In this document: in pieces, positions 1 through 10,795 of the stretch
Position numbering within the stretch: position 1 is the stretch's first letter
Layout of the letters: every line of letters starts with the position of its first letter
From: Lunularia cruciata
Taxonomy: Eukaryota; Streptophyta; Marchantiopsida; Lunulariales; Lunulariaceae
Direction: 5' to 3'
Assembly (NCBI GenBank): GCA_948567375.1
Contig: OX419758.1
Span: forward strand, 39,375,001 to 39,439,000
DNA: 64,000 nt
Notes under the pieces: model-generated
The model's input: the letters and a program-made list of their open reading frames with translations, nothing else
Told to the model about the DNA's origin: nothing
Databases searched by the model: none
Program-made: the position numbers and the translations under genes

Positions 1-1925
1 AATTCATCTGTGTTACGCGTGTACTATTTCCTCCCTAGCCTTTCTGATCTACATATTATTAGTGTATAAGGCTTGCTTGGTGTCCCAAGACGGATTTAGT
101 TCCCCTAGAAAATTGTATCCTTTTCTCATTGGACAAGTCAACCAGCTAATGTCATGCTGTACAAATCATGTCCTTTGTCTAGAATCTGCAAGTTGACCCC
201 TTCCAGCATATTACAACCTCCTCCTCTGGTTTTGTCATTGAAGGCGAGCTCTTCTCCTATCATTCAACGGTTGATTGCGCTTCTGCTCATCACCCTTATA
301 TGTAGTCCAGCTTGCCTTCTGTTTGTCCATGAAATGGACTTCTTTTCTATCGCTGTTTTGTCTGTCTTTTTGACTTACTTGACTAGCTTAATTACTGCTT
401 TGTCCTCGTCAAGTGATAACTCCGCGTAAGGTTCCAATTTTTTCTCGTAAATTCAATCTCTCTGTCTTCAACTACAAAGCTTTCCTCTGGTGTGACTTCA
501 ATACCCTTCCTCTTCGCCGTTAGTCGCATTCATGCTAGTTATACCTGCCAACTCTTACTGAAGTCCTATCCTTTGCCTTGCTTTTACATTTTATCCCTGG
601 TCTATTCTCTCGGCTCGGTTTCTCCAGAAGTCTTGCCTCCGATTCTTTACCGCCCAAACGAATGGGGCAGGAGACACTCGGTAGACTGGGTGGATGGGTG
701 CATATGCTAAATTACACGGAAGTTCATTAGGAAAGAACATGAACAAATATGAATATCAAGAGGGTAAGAGCTGTGGTTGAGGATCCTTCTCGCTTCCCCT
801 AAAGAGGCGGAGGACAGATCTACATTTCAACTTTCGACAAATGTCGCTTTGCCATTTACGATTTCTCGTCGTAAATACTACGGGGTGGGGGTATTTCTGC
901 CGTCATGCAAACTGAACCTTATCCTCGTCATGTAGCGTTGATTCAACCAATCTCATAGCGCTAGATCTTCTTTCATGTATCCTGAATTCCATTCCCATGC
1001 TCAATCTCATGAAGTTTTGTTGATCTTCTTTCTTCGAGTGGTCGGTCCCAGTGCTCTGACCTGCTTCCTTTTGTTCGCCGTCGACATGTATTATCACGTA
1101 TCATAAAGTCAACTAGCTCTGTTCTCTTCTCCTGTTCCGCAATAGCAATCTGTCTAGCCTTGCAGGTTAATAATTTCAAACTCTTCGTGTTTGCTTTATG
1201 CTCCGCAATACTCGTAATCCAGGCTTTTCGTACTCGTCCTTCCACTTTCTCGAGCAATCCTGTATGACAACTCATTTGTCGAAAGCTTGGACTCTTTTTG
1301 ATCGGAGCTTGGACTCCTCTTATGAAAAATATCTACTCCCCTCCAGCTCCACTTGTGATGACTGTGGCTTGACGTAGAAAGCAATGGCCTGTTTATGTTT
1401 TGACTCCACACGAGGAAACTGTTCCCCTTGTAATTGATGCTTTACTGGATAGTCTCACTCTTCATTTGGGAGGTTTGTGCCACAGGAGCTCCAACTTCTC
1501 CTTTTGCCCGTATTGTAGAGCCCGTGTATTGCAAGGACAGAAGTTGGTCCTTTGAGGTACTGTACCTTCAAGATCCACCCTTGGCCGCTTCGGAATGGGC
1601 CCAAGTGTACCAAGGTACAATTCTTATCACGAATGGTGTACACCTCCCCACTACAATGGGGCCAGATAGTAAATTCTCTTCTATATATTGAGTGTCAGAG
1701 ATCTTTATAGGGGGAAGAACAGAGTCACAATCCTAGTCTCTCCTGTGTGAACACTCAGAAAAGTTATACACTGCTGCAATGTTTACTAGAGTGGTAACCA
1801 CTGTACTTCTACTTCTACACGAATGAAGTTTCCAGATAATGAATGGTGAGACTTCCACTTATCTCTGAAGGCATTGGTTTGATTTCATGGTCTGTTCTTA
1901 TCCTTGATTGGGCATGATACAAAGA
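1..1925. other. intergenic DNA, no gene recognised
   Basis: Moderate GC content. Only short open frames (about 60-100 codons) on both strands, overlapping each other and without recognisable motifs or convincing splice structure. A palindromic GGTACTGTACC lies near 1555. I see nothing that supports a gene; an exon of an unrecognised gene cannot be excluded. Confidence 0.5.
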
Positions 1926-1975
1926 GCATGTGTGTATCACCACCTGTAATTTTACAAGTGATATTACACACATGC
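1926..1975. repeat. imperfect hairpin, ~20-bp stem
   Basis: The left arm starts GCATGTGTGTA and the right arm ends with its complement TACACACATGC. Inner parts of the arms (TCAC/GTGA and TGTAA/TTACA) also pair after small bulges, leaving a tiny loop. It could be a worn miniature foldback element or a small-RNA hairpin; sequence alone does not decide. Confidence 0.5.
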
Positions 1976-2170
1976 AATCTCTAGTTTCCAATATAACTTT
2001 GGGAGGGGTTGTAGTTTCTCAAGACATGGAAAGGAGTGCAGTAGTGCAATTAGCAAAAGGTAAAGTAGATCTTCTAAGGGAGCTCCCGTTGTAACATTAT
2101 GATAATAACATTCAAGAATAAAGAGGAAAGAAGACAACTAAGCTTGGTGAGATGCTTCATAACGACAAAC

Positions 2171-2345
2171 TCATAACGATGGCTATCCCTTACGAAATTG
2201 TCAATAATCGGTAAGAGAGAGAGAAAGATATGTAGTTTTTTTGGATGATAACATTCGCTGAGATACGTCATAACGATGGCTATCCCTTACTAAATTGTCA
2301 ATAATCGGTACTCTTGATTCAAATTCAAATTCAAATTCAAACAAA
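2171..2345. repeat. 43-bp direct repeat (period 97) plus TTCAAA microsatellite
   Basis: A 43-bp block at 2171-2213 recurs at 2268-2310 with one mismatch. It contains the string CATAACGATGGCTATCC. A weaker partial copy (CATAACGACAAA) lies just before the first. A run of four to five ATTCAA units follows at 2317-2345. Confidence 0.8.
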
Positions 2346-3715
2346 TTAATGTTAAAATTCTATTCGTATTTCAAAGACAGTACTGAAGAGTGGATGTTCT
2401 TAAACAAAATATGTTTTCTTGCCAACAAGAGACAGGAATGTCGAAAGATCGAGCATGAAACGAGATATGTCCTATGAGATTGGTTGAGTCAAGCCTACAC
2501 CATAAAAGAAGAATGGAGGAAAAGAAAATGATATGGCTGATGCGCTAGACTCAAACCGGCAAGAAACGAATCATTTCTCTCCATCAACACCGGGTAGGAA
2601 CGTACCTCAATCTCACGGTGTTTCGACATTGCGAAAATAAGGATCTATTACATCAAGTGAAGGGCAAAAGAAAGATTGAAGTCTTTCTCCACGTGCCTAC
2701 TCTCCATGGAGGAGAATTATTGCTTCTATCATCTGTGACCTCGACTGCTCGTGAAATAAATCATGTCTATATTTAAACAAAATGTCCAAACTAGTCACTT
2801 ATTTCCTATGATGTTCAGTGAAGATCACGCTTTTCATATCAATGAAGCTATAACTGTACTCAACTTCATACATGATCACAAATTGACAGAAGAAGAAAGA
2901 GGAGAGAGAGGGGGTCACGTTATTGTTGTGTCCATCCCTTAAAATACATAGAGTTAATTAACCATGATTGCCGGAAGCGTGAAATTGGTGACTTGGACTT
3001 GAATGTTAGCTGCTGTGGAAACACGAATGATTTCGATGAGATCACGATGCGCCTCATCTGATCTGATCGTGGGAAGAAATTATTTTTTGTTGCTATATAC
3101 TTCTAAGCCATTTTGAGTTGTGCTTACCGCTCTTCTTTAATCCTATTTTTACTGATTGATTACGAGCTTTCACTAATTCGGTGTAACTTTTGGTGTGAAT
3201 AGAATCAGTACGTGTAAGCTTGATGACCATCTAGCGAGCTTAACTTTATATATATATAAAAGACATTTCAATATATACTTTCTTTCATGAGAGAATTGCA
3301 TCAAGAAAATGAGGTGTTCTCAAATGATAAAAAATTTACCAGTGGTTGATCCGCGTGAAGAACCATGCTTTGAAGAAGTCCCGAAAGAGAAGTTCGTTTT
3401 GCGTGAGGAAGATTTTGCTCTAGGAAATTGTTTTGGTGGTTTCAGTTTGAGATTTGACGGCATCGTTACAAGGATAGATCGATTTAATCAATTTTTACGA
3501 GATATTTCATAAAGTCAGTTTGACTCCGTAGTGAATGAAATTGGTTTTAAATATTTTGCCGAAAAGTGAACCAAACAACTAAAAAAATTGATGAATTTAT
3601 GCGAATGATAAAATATTATGATGAAACACCTCGTCACACACTCTCCCCACATACCTTGTGAATTTACACAAGAAATCACAATCTTTTTACGATTCCGCCA
3701 TGCAATTCCGTAACA
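2346..3715. other. AT-rich intergenic DNA
   Basis: No gene recognised. One small ATG-started frame of 67 codons at 3309-3512 (+) reads moderately like protein in its first half (acidic, with DPREEP) but matches nothing I know and has no clear splice sites. A short TA dinucleotide run lies at about 3247-3260. Confidence 0.45.
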
Positions 3716-3754
3716 GTCCAATTAAACCCTCTACTGTTGAGGGTTTAATTGGAC
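3716..3754. repeat. perfect 16-bp hairpin
   Basis: Arms GTCCAATTAAACCCTC (3716-3731) and its exact complement (3739-3754) flank a 7-nt loop. The pairing stops abruptly at both outer ends, as in a snap-back duplication or very small foldback element. No poly-T tract follows, so a Pol III terminator is not indicated. Confidence 0.85.
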
Positions 3755-5071
3755 AAGGTGCTTATCTCTTGATTTCGTGATAGAAACAATGTCAAGCAAT
3801 CACTTCTTGAAACTGGTCTACGGAGACTTTGGTTGTGAGTGTATTAATGTTTCAAATCGATTGAGAGGACATATAAAATAACCATATTTCTTGAAGGGTG
3901 AATGGTTGTTCTTAGTGTACACGATTGTTCTTATCTACGAAAGTTCTTATTTATGAAAGTCTTAGTATGAGAGATAAATATATTATTTCTAAAATGAAAT
4001 AATTAAAAATAGTGTTTGAAAAACAAATTTAGATCATTAATCTGATGTATTATTATTTTATTCACATTTTCAATCACTAGATTTTTATAAAATTATATGG
4101 AAATAGTAATAGGTAATTTCAATTTGCTCTCTAAATCAATGATGTTGAGCATTTAACTATAAGAAAAACCTAATTCTTACTTAATTTCGGTGGATATGGC
4201 AGGATCCAAATATTTTCAGAAAAGAAGATTTCAAAGAGATAAGTATATTTCATAGAATATGCTAAGTTAGATGATTTCATAAAAGAAAACTTACTGATCT
4301 ATTATAGCATGTAAATCAATCTTCTAGATAAAAAAAATGCCAATATGATAAGAAGTATCACAAATTTCTGATATCCATTTTGAAATGAACAAAGCAAATA
4401 CACTATATTACATGGGATCGGAAACTATAAACTCGTAGTTCGCATTGCAAGATATATATAGAGATACCAAAGTTGACATCGTGGAATCATTATCCAAGGT
4501 CGAAGAAACTAGACCTGCCCTTACACCACACCAAGTTTACCCAAAACCCTACCTACCGTACGTTAAATCAGAATTCACAACTTTCGCTTTCCAGATGTGG
4601 GCTCGTCATAATTTTCAGGTATCATTAGGAATTTTGTAGAATCGTAGTTAAAAAGAAATATACTCTTTAGAGTAAACTGTTTTAGTGGCTTTTCCATTTA
4701 AAAAAAGAGAAAGAATGCATTGAAAGGATTGATTGTTTATTACAATTATAATTCCAAACTTAATCGGGACTGTATATAATTATTGTTCTTATAATGGACC
4801 ATAAACTATAATTATGTATTTGATATAAGAATATTAGCCCCTCATGATATGAGACTTGAAGAAAACAAAAACTGAATCATGACCGCTATTTCTTTTCCCA
4901 ATGGAGAGGGAGGACATAAAGCTTGACGGAGAGTGAAAAGTAAAAAAGAAAACAAGATTAATATGTAGTGAGTTATACAAGATGAGCTTCCTTGTTTCTC
5001 TACAGAACATTTATTTGTTTGGAACATTTTAGAGTACAGAGGAAACGTTTTAAGGTAATACTATGTTATCG
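3755..5071. other. AT-rich intergenic DNA
   Basis: Long AT-rich stretch. One 64-codon frame at 4445-4639 (+) is the only open segment with a protein-like look; it is unrecognised. No RNA gene or repeat found. Confidence 0.5.
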
Positions 5072-5176
5072 TATTGGAGCTTAAGCTTAGCTCCACTTTG
5101 CCCCTTCGTCTTTTCCTTGTACGGCTACGGATGGGGTCTTTCCATTCTTCTTGTTGTCACACGATATCGCCTTCCC
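5072..5176 (+). repeat. short dispersed retroposon-like element, copy A
   Basis: A divergent member of a ~100-bp family found at least six times here. Shared order: hairpin, pyrimidine-rich stretch, TTGTACGGCT, GATGGGGTCTTTCCAT, a variable linker, and a terminal C-G-rich/pyrimidine tail (here ATCGCCTTCCC). Its first hairpin is GGAGC...GCTCC (5076-5080/5090-5094), where other copies have GGGGC...GCCCC. The change is therefore compensated on both sides. No clear target-site duplication seen. Confidence 0.75.
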
Positions 5177-6299
5177 TGGAGCCTCAAACCAAAAGATTTA
5201 TTCACGGTAACTGAGAATAAGGACCGGTCGGAGATGATTTAAAGTTCCATATATCAATTAATATAATACACAAAAAAACTAATGGGATTATTAGATAGCT
5301 ATTTACCACATACCATGGCGGTGATAATTATTCCTCGTAGTTATGAGACTGAAGTAGTATCTAAAACTAAACAAGGTTAGGAGTTGCGATTATGTGAGCC
5401 ATCTTTTGTGTTGATAGAAATTTTTTTTCTTTAATCACCTTATATCATGTAAAGTCAGGGCTTTTATTGAGAGTGTTTAATGTATAAGCTGAAAAATATT
5501 GTTTAATATCTGATTGTTATATAGAATACAGTAAATTCTTAAATTTAATAGTAATTTTCCTTAAAGAAATACTGTGTATTTTAATAAGAAGAGCTTATGA
5601 AAATAATACTAGTTTTTGGAATACGTTTTCGTCGTATCTAAATAAGTACTAAACTAACGTTCTCATAGATTGGCCTATTCAGTCAAATCAAATGCTTACC
5701 GACAGAATTGATATTTTCGTCTGTTTTTACTCCGAGTGGAGGTTGGGTGAATCAACTCTAACGAAACGGGTATTGATGAAGTCCTAAGGTCTTCGTCCAC
5801 ATGTGCCGGCAGTATCGTCACCAAAAGTTTAGCGACGCGACGAAGAAATATCGGTACCAGCGGACTGTCGAAAGAGGTCGAATACAATGTGTGGTGTACT
5901 CCGGCAAGGACTTTGAAGAGCGCCAGCGACGTCTAGAGACGTTTGTAGAGCATGAAACACCGGACACGCAAGCACATCCCCGAACGGTCTTGAAAATTCC
6001 CGAAACGGTCCGTAAAGTCCAGTGGAACCCAGCGGACTGATTGGAGATTGTAAAAGTAGGAGTAAATAATTGAAGGGAGATGAGTGGTCGGTCGCCGCTT
6101 GAATGTCCTTCAATTAGGGGAATCGTTTGTTGTCTTGTCCGGTTGAAAGGACGAGCTGCACAAGAAGCAGCTGTTCGTTGGAATCGTTCTGCTTTCGCTT
6201 TCTGTGGTGCGAGCTGGACGGAACGGACGGACGATGGACAGACGGACGGACCGAGGTACCTCGGACCCAATCATCATCTTTTTCCCTGTCAACTTGACT
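5177..6299. other. intergenic DNA, GC content rising to the right
   Basis: AT-rich to about 5640, then mixed. Overlapping open frames on both strands at 5800-6270 (up to 150 codons, minus strand) are low-complexity Arg/Ser-rich and look like products of GC-rich sequence. CAGCGGACTG occurs at about 5858 and 6026. No gene recognised. Confidence 0.45.
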
Positions 6300-9200
6300 C
6301 ACTTCACTTGTGCGCTTGCTGGCCTGGCCTGGCCAGCAGCAGCAGCTGAAAGGGAGAAACGAAGGAGAAGAAGAAGAGATGGAGGTGGAGGATCTACAGT
6401 ACTGTAGAAGGGATCCAGCCAGCCAGGCGCTGGGCTGCACAGTCCTCGTCGTCGCTGCTTTGCGATGAAACCCGACTGCTGATGCACAATCAGCAAAACC
6501 GATTTCATTTACGGAGGAGCTTTGGCAGTTGCGAAAGCCGATTTAAATGGTATGGACTGACGATTAGGGATTTTACTGTAAGGCGATGTCGATGGAGTGA
6601 AAGGTGAGAGTGAGTGAGTGAGTCAGAGGAAATGGGTGGTTTCTTTTGGGATGTGATGGATGGAGGGAGGGAAGGACGGAGGGGAAAAGGAGGAGGAGTT
6701 GGAGGCATTAATGACGAGAGCATCTAGTGATTGAGTTTCTCCTAGTCTGAAGGCGCCTGTTACTACGCAGCGAGAGCTACTGTAGGCAAGGTCGAGGCGA
6801 GAAAGGACATTGTTTCCGGGGTGTGGGGCGTGAAAGCTGCTGGGGTGCCAGGAGGAGGAGGCTAATTAGTTGTTCGTTTTAGACGGATTTTCGGTAGTCT
6901 ACTGTTTCTGAGAGGAGAGGAGGAGAGAGGCCACTGACTGACAACGACGTGTGGCTTTAAACCGTAGAGTTGAGGACTGTTTCCTTCGAGTGGCAGAGTA
7001 CCTCGTTATCCTGCTTTGTTTTGCTTTAGCGCTTGGAGGACTGATCACTCCTCCCTTCTTCCTCCTTTCAGTTTCCCCTCCTTCCTCTCTCAGCTGTGTC
7101 CCCGGCCCTGGGTTGTGTGTGCACAGGCTCGCCTTCTTCCCGCGTGGTGCCGTGGACTTGGACTTCAGGTGCCGCATTTCCTGGCTCCTGATCCCTCTTA
7201 AGAAGCTGTTTATATTTGCCATCGGTTGACGAGAATATTTCCTCATCAACAGACCGAAGTACACGCACAGTTTCAGTTGTATCAGGAGTCTCGGTGGTAG
7301 CATTTTCGGTTGGTTGCGAGAAATTACGAGGAATTCATAAACCCACGCACTCATGCAGCTCTCGAAGAACTGTTTGCCCTGACCTGGCAACGCAAAGCAG
7401 ATCCATTCAGCGCATAGGAGCAGTAACTCAGGAAAGGAGAAGAGCACTTGCCTGCACTTCCTCGGACCCATCTTCCTGTATTTAGGTTGGTCCTGGGATT
7501 TGTCCAGGTTTGGCATTCAATTCCGCAGGGGAGCCTTCTTTTTACCAGTTCAAGAAAATCGTGCGTGAGTGAGTACGTCTGATTATTCACGGGGCGATTG
7601 GAAGCTTGCTCGCATTGCAGCTCGGAGGCAAGCAAGCTAGGCATGTACCATTGCTGAGGATACAGACGTCTTTTCACTATCCAAGGCTTCTCGATCACCA
7701 GGTTAGCTAATTCACCACCCTCAATGCTTCAGCCTTCTTTGGCTTTCTCCACTTGCTTTCTCCTACTTGCTTCATCCTACTGAGTTTCGGTGAATTGACC
7801 GACACGGGCTCCAGACGAATGAGTCGTACCTGGGTGCAACGACAGTGAGGTGCTCATTATCTTCCTGGTGTCATGATCCGCTCTGCGAAAGATGGTGCCC
7901 TCTCCGTTCAGTTGAAGGGTCTACTGGGATTGATGTAGGCTTGATCCTGTGTGTCGAAAGTAGAAGCTTTGGTCTATTGGTCTGATCTCAAAATCTGTTA
8001 TGGTGGACTACTCTTGACGGAAAGAAGGAATGTACTTTCTTTCGTACTGGTCACACTCGTCAACATCGGATCGCGTCAGAGAGTCGGACTCTTCGTATAC
8101 TTGATAACCCGTCGGACGTTGATTTTCAACGTCTATTTCGCTTTGAATCCAGAAATACGTTTGATAGCGAAGTCTGATGGATACCAGTATTATTTTGCCA
8201 ACCGGCGGTCGGAATGCATTTGGATCTGCTCTGCCAGAGTTTCAATTTTAGAATGGCAGGACTGGCGAGTGGACGACGCGTTTCGTGTTCCATTTGGACT
8301 CTCTTTGTTATGCCGGTTGTTAAAATGGCCGTACATTGATGCTGACTGTCAGCACCCGGTGGATTCCTCGTCTTTATTTGACTCCGAAGAGAGTTGGCCT
8401 GAGCTATCGACTATCTCACTTGACTCTGTTGCCTTCCTTGTTCCTGGCTGAGGGTCTTTCAAGGCGCAAATTGGTTTTCAGGAGCACTCGAGTGGCGTTC
8501 CGCTTGAATTTGTTTGGGGTCTGAAGTTTGCTATGTACCAATCCACGACCTAGGTCGCTCTGTCAAGCATTCTAATATAAATAAGGCTTCAGGTTCCAGG
8601 AGTAGATAAGGATGCAGGAAACATCCAGCTTAACGTTTACAGGGCGTCGCTGTTGTATGCGCAATTTGGATTCCTAGAATGTTCGAACTACATCTCCGCC
8701 GAGTACAGAACGACTTTTAGGAGTTGGATGATGTATGCCACCCAGTAACTCTCCTATATTGGACTCTTCGTGGTCTACTGGGTGATGATGCCGATATCTC
8801 GTTGTTAACCAGCACTGCTTTCAGCTATTCAATGTGTGTGGATAAGATCCTTGTACCTTAGATAGGCAATCAATCTGGAAATTGTAGCATTCTTCGTCGA
8901 ACTAATTCCTCAGTGGCTGGAATGGAGTCACTTCCATGGAGATACCCAAGACTATAGATCTGCATTTGCAAATTTTTGAGAGTTGGTTGATCAACTTTTA
9001 CCGCCTGTAGTAATCTTACCCGGGTATTGGTCAATCAAGAGTTGGGGGGTTTCTTATACTAGAATCATCGCGCAGTTATTGAAGGGCAACACGTTTTCTT
9101 GTCGATCTGCTCATATCTCTTGTTGGAGTATTTTTTTTGTCTGTGGAACTCACGTTCTCTTTATATCTCAGATCTGAAGTTAGGTTTTGGATTCCGTTTG

Positions 9201-9469
9201 CTATGTCATGGCGGGGTTGAACCTTTACTTGTCCTGAAATTCTGCCTGGGGGCCTATGTATGCAGGTTGCTCATGTTTTGAAGTAAATTATTCAAGAGCA
9301 AGGGAATTCAGGAGTCTCGTGAGGGAATCTATCATAGATCTCGTCCCAACAACAAGTTTTTCCGATTGCTCCTTTCGAAGAAGTGGGGTTCGAGTCTGGA
9401 AACGGCCATTTGTCTGGAAATGTTCACTCGTTGACTGACAAGCTGACTGCAAGATATTCCCTCATTAAG
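6300..9469 (+). promoter_or_regulatory. putative promoter and long 5' leader of GAE
   Basis: Strand-biased purine-rich tracts (GAAGGAGAAGAAGAAGAG near 6361; GAGTGAGTGAGTGAGTC near 6610; GGAGGGAGGGAAGG near 6663; GAGAGGAGAGGAGGAGAG near 6910) are typical of plant promoters and 5' leaders. A CT-rich run ending in CAG near 7065-7092 could be an intron acceptor. Nothing between here and 9470 is a recognisable protein. The longest frame (7951-8451, +, 166 codons) starts with GTG, not ATG, and shows no motif. Assignment to GAE rests on position and orientation only; transcription start and leader intron are not defined. Confidence 0.35.
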
Positions 9470-10795
9470 ATGCCACAAAGCAATATGAACATGAATCAGG
9501 ACAATTTTCCCTCGACTCCGGGGAAAGTGAAGATGGAGCGAAGTAATTATTTCGGTCGGGTGGTGAATCGTTGGCATGGCTCTTCATCTGCCAGACTCTT
9601 CGGTTTTTCTGTAGGACTTTTTATGTTAACAGCATTCGTGTTTTTAATGCGGTTGAACACTTCAGGGGATTGGATTGGAGATGGAATTGTAGGTCCCGTT
9701 CACTCGAGGTTTGGCGATCTTGTATGGCAACGACGAGTTTACCAATCCTGTCACGTTAAGCGCAAGGATGGCATGGTGGTTTTGGTTACAGGAGCTGCGG
9801 GGTTCGTCGGTTCACACGTTTCCCTTGCTCTGAAGAAAAGAGGGGACGGACTGGTTGGACTGGACAACTTCAACAACTACTATGATCCTTCTCTGAAGCG
9901 TGCTCGGCAAGAGCTTCTTGAGAAACAGGGGATCTTCATCGTTGAGGGAGATCTAAATGATGCAGCCCTCTTGAAGAAGCTTTTTGAAATGATTCCGTTT
10001 ACTCACGTCATGCATTTAGCAGCTCAGGCTGGTGTACGCTATGCTCTGGAGAATCCAGGTTCCTATGTGCACAGCAACATTGCGGGTTTGGTGACTTTGT
10101 TGGAGGCATGTGTCAAAGCGAACCCGCAACCAGCTATCGTGTGGGCATCCTCCTCCTCTGTTTACGGGTTGAACACTCACGTTCCTTTCTCAGAGTCCGA
10201 CAGGACTGATCAGCCTGCGAGTTTGTATGCTGCAACCAAGAAGGCTGGTGAAGAGTTTGCACACACTTACAATCACATTCACGGGTTATCTATTACAGGG
10301 TTGAGGTTTTTTACTGTTTATGGGCCTTGGGGCAGGCCGGATATGGCCTACTTCTCCTTCACGCGGGACATTCTGCGAGGCAAGCCAATTACTATCTTCC
10401 AGGGAGCCAACAAGATGGATCTTGCCAGGGACTTCACCTACATCGATGACATCGTGAAGGGTTGTGTGGCCTCTTTAGATACTGCTGAGAAGAGTACAGG
10501 TAGCGGTGGGAAAAAGAAGGGGAAAGCGCAGTTCCGCATTTTTAACCTAGGTAACACAGCACCAGTCACGGTGCCAAATCTGGTCGGCATTTTGGAGAAG
10601 CATCTGAAGCTGAAGGCAAAGAAAGATTTGGTGAAAATGCCCAGAAATGGTGATGTACCGTTTACACACGCAAATGTAACTCTTGCCAGAACGGAACTAG
10701 GGTACAACCCCACCACGGACCTTACCACGGGTCTGAAAAAGTTTGTCAAGTGGTATCAGAACTATTATGGAGTATCTGGTAGTAGAAGAACATAG
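9470..10795 (+). CDS. GAE: UDP-glucuronate 4-epimerase (GAE), single exon, 441 aa
   Basis: Converts UDP-glucuronate to UDP-galacturonate, the donor for pectin synthesis. The family consists of Golgi type II membrane proteins. The ATG at 9470 was chosen because the encoded N-terminus contains the family's FPSTPGK signature near residue 15; the same frame is open upstream to 9383 but has no earlier ATG there. Visible parts: a short cytosolic tail, one membrane segment (about residues 43-60), a stem, then an extended-SDR Rossmann domain with TGAAGFVG (Gly108, 111, 114) for NAD, Asp132 in GLDNFNNYYD, SSSSVYG (about 227-233), and the catalytic YAATK (Tyr253, Lys257). RFFTVYGPWGRPDMA and the C-terminal KKFVKWY block are also typical. 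Length fits the plant family. No introns or breaks. CpG-rich compared with the surrounding retroelements. Confidence 0.96.
   Translation: MPQSNMNMNQDNFPSTPGKVKMERSNYFGRVVNRWHGSSSARLFGFSVGLFMLTAFVFLMRLNTSGDWIGDGIVGPVHSRFGDLVWQRRVYQSCHVKRKDGMVVLVTGAAGFVGSHVSLALKKRGDGLVGLDNFNNYYDPSLKRARQELLEKQGIFIVEGDLNDAALLKKLFEMIPFTHVMHLAAQAGVRYALENPGSYVHSNIAGLVTLLEACVKANPQPAIVWASSSSVYGLNTHVPFSESDRTDQPASLYAATKKAGEEFAHTYNHIHGLSITGLRFFTVYGPWGRPDMAYFSFTRDILRGKPITIFQGANKMDLARDFTYIDDIVKGCVASLDTAEKSTGSGGKKKGKAQFRIFNLGNTAPVTVPNLVGILEKHLKLKAKKDLVKMPRNGDVPFTHANVTLARTELGYNPTTDLTTGLKKFVKWYQNYYGVSGSRRT

Noticed and set aside
5818-6270. 150-codon minus-strand frame as a gene
   Set aside because: Overlapped by open frames on both strands in GC-rich, low-complexity DNA; composition explains it.
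7951-8451. 166-codon frame upstream of GAE as a separate gene
   Set aside because: Starts with GTG, has no motif, and lies in the presumed leader/intron region of GAE.
9383-9469. Longer N-terminus for GAE starting at 9383
   Set aside because: The first codon there is GTG; the family N-terminal pattern begins at the ATG at 9470.
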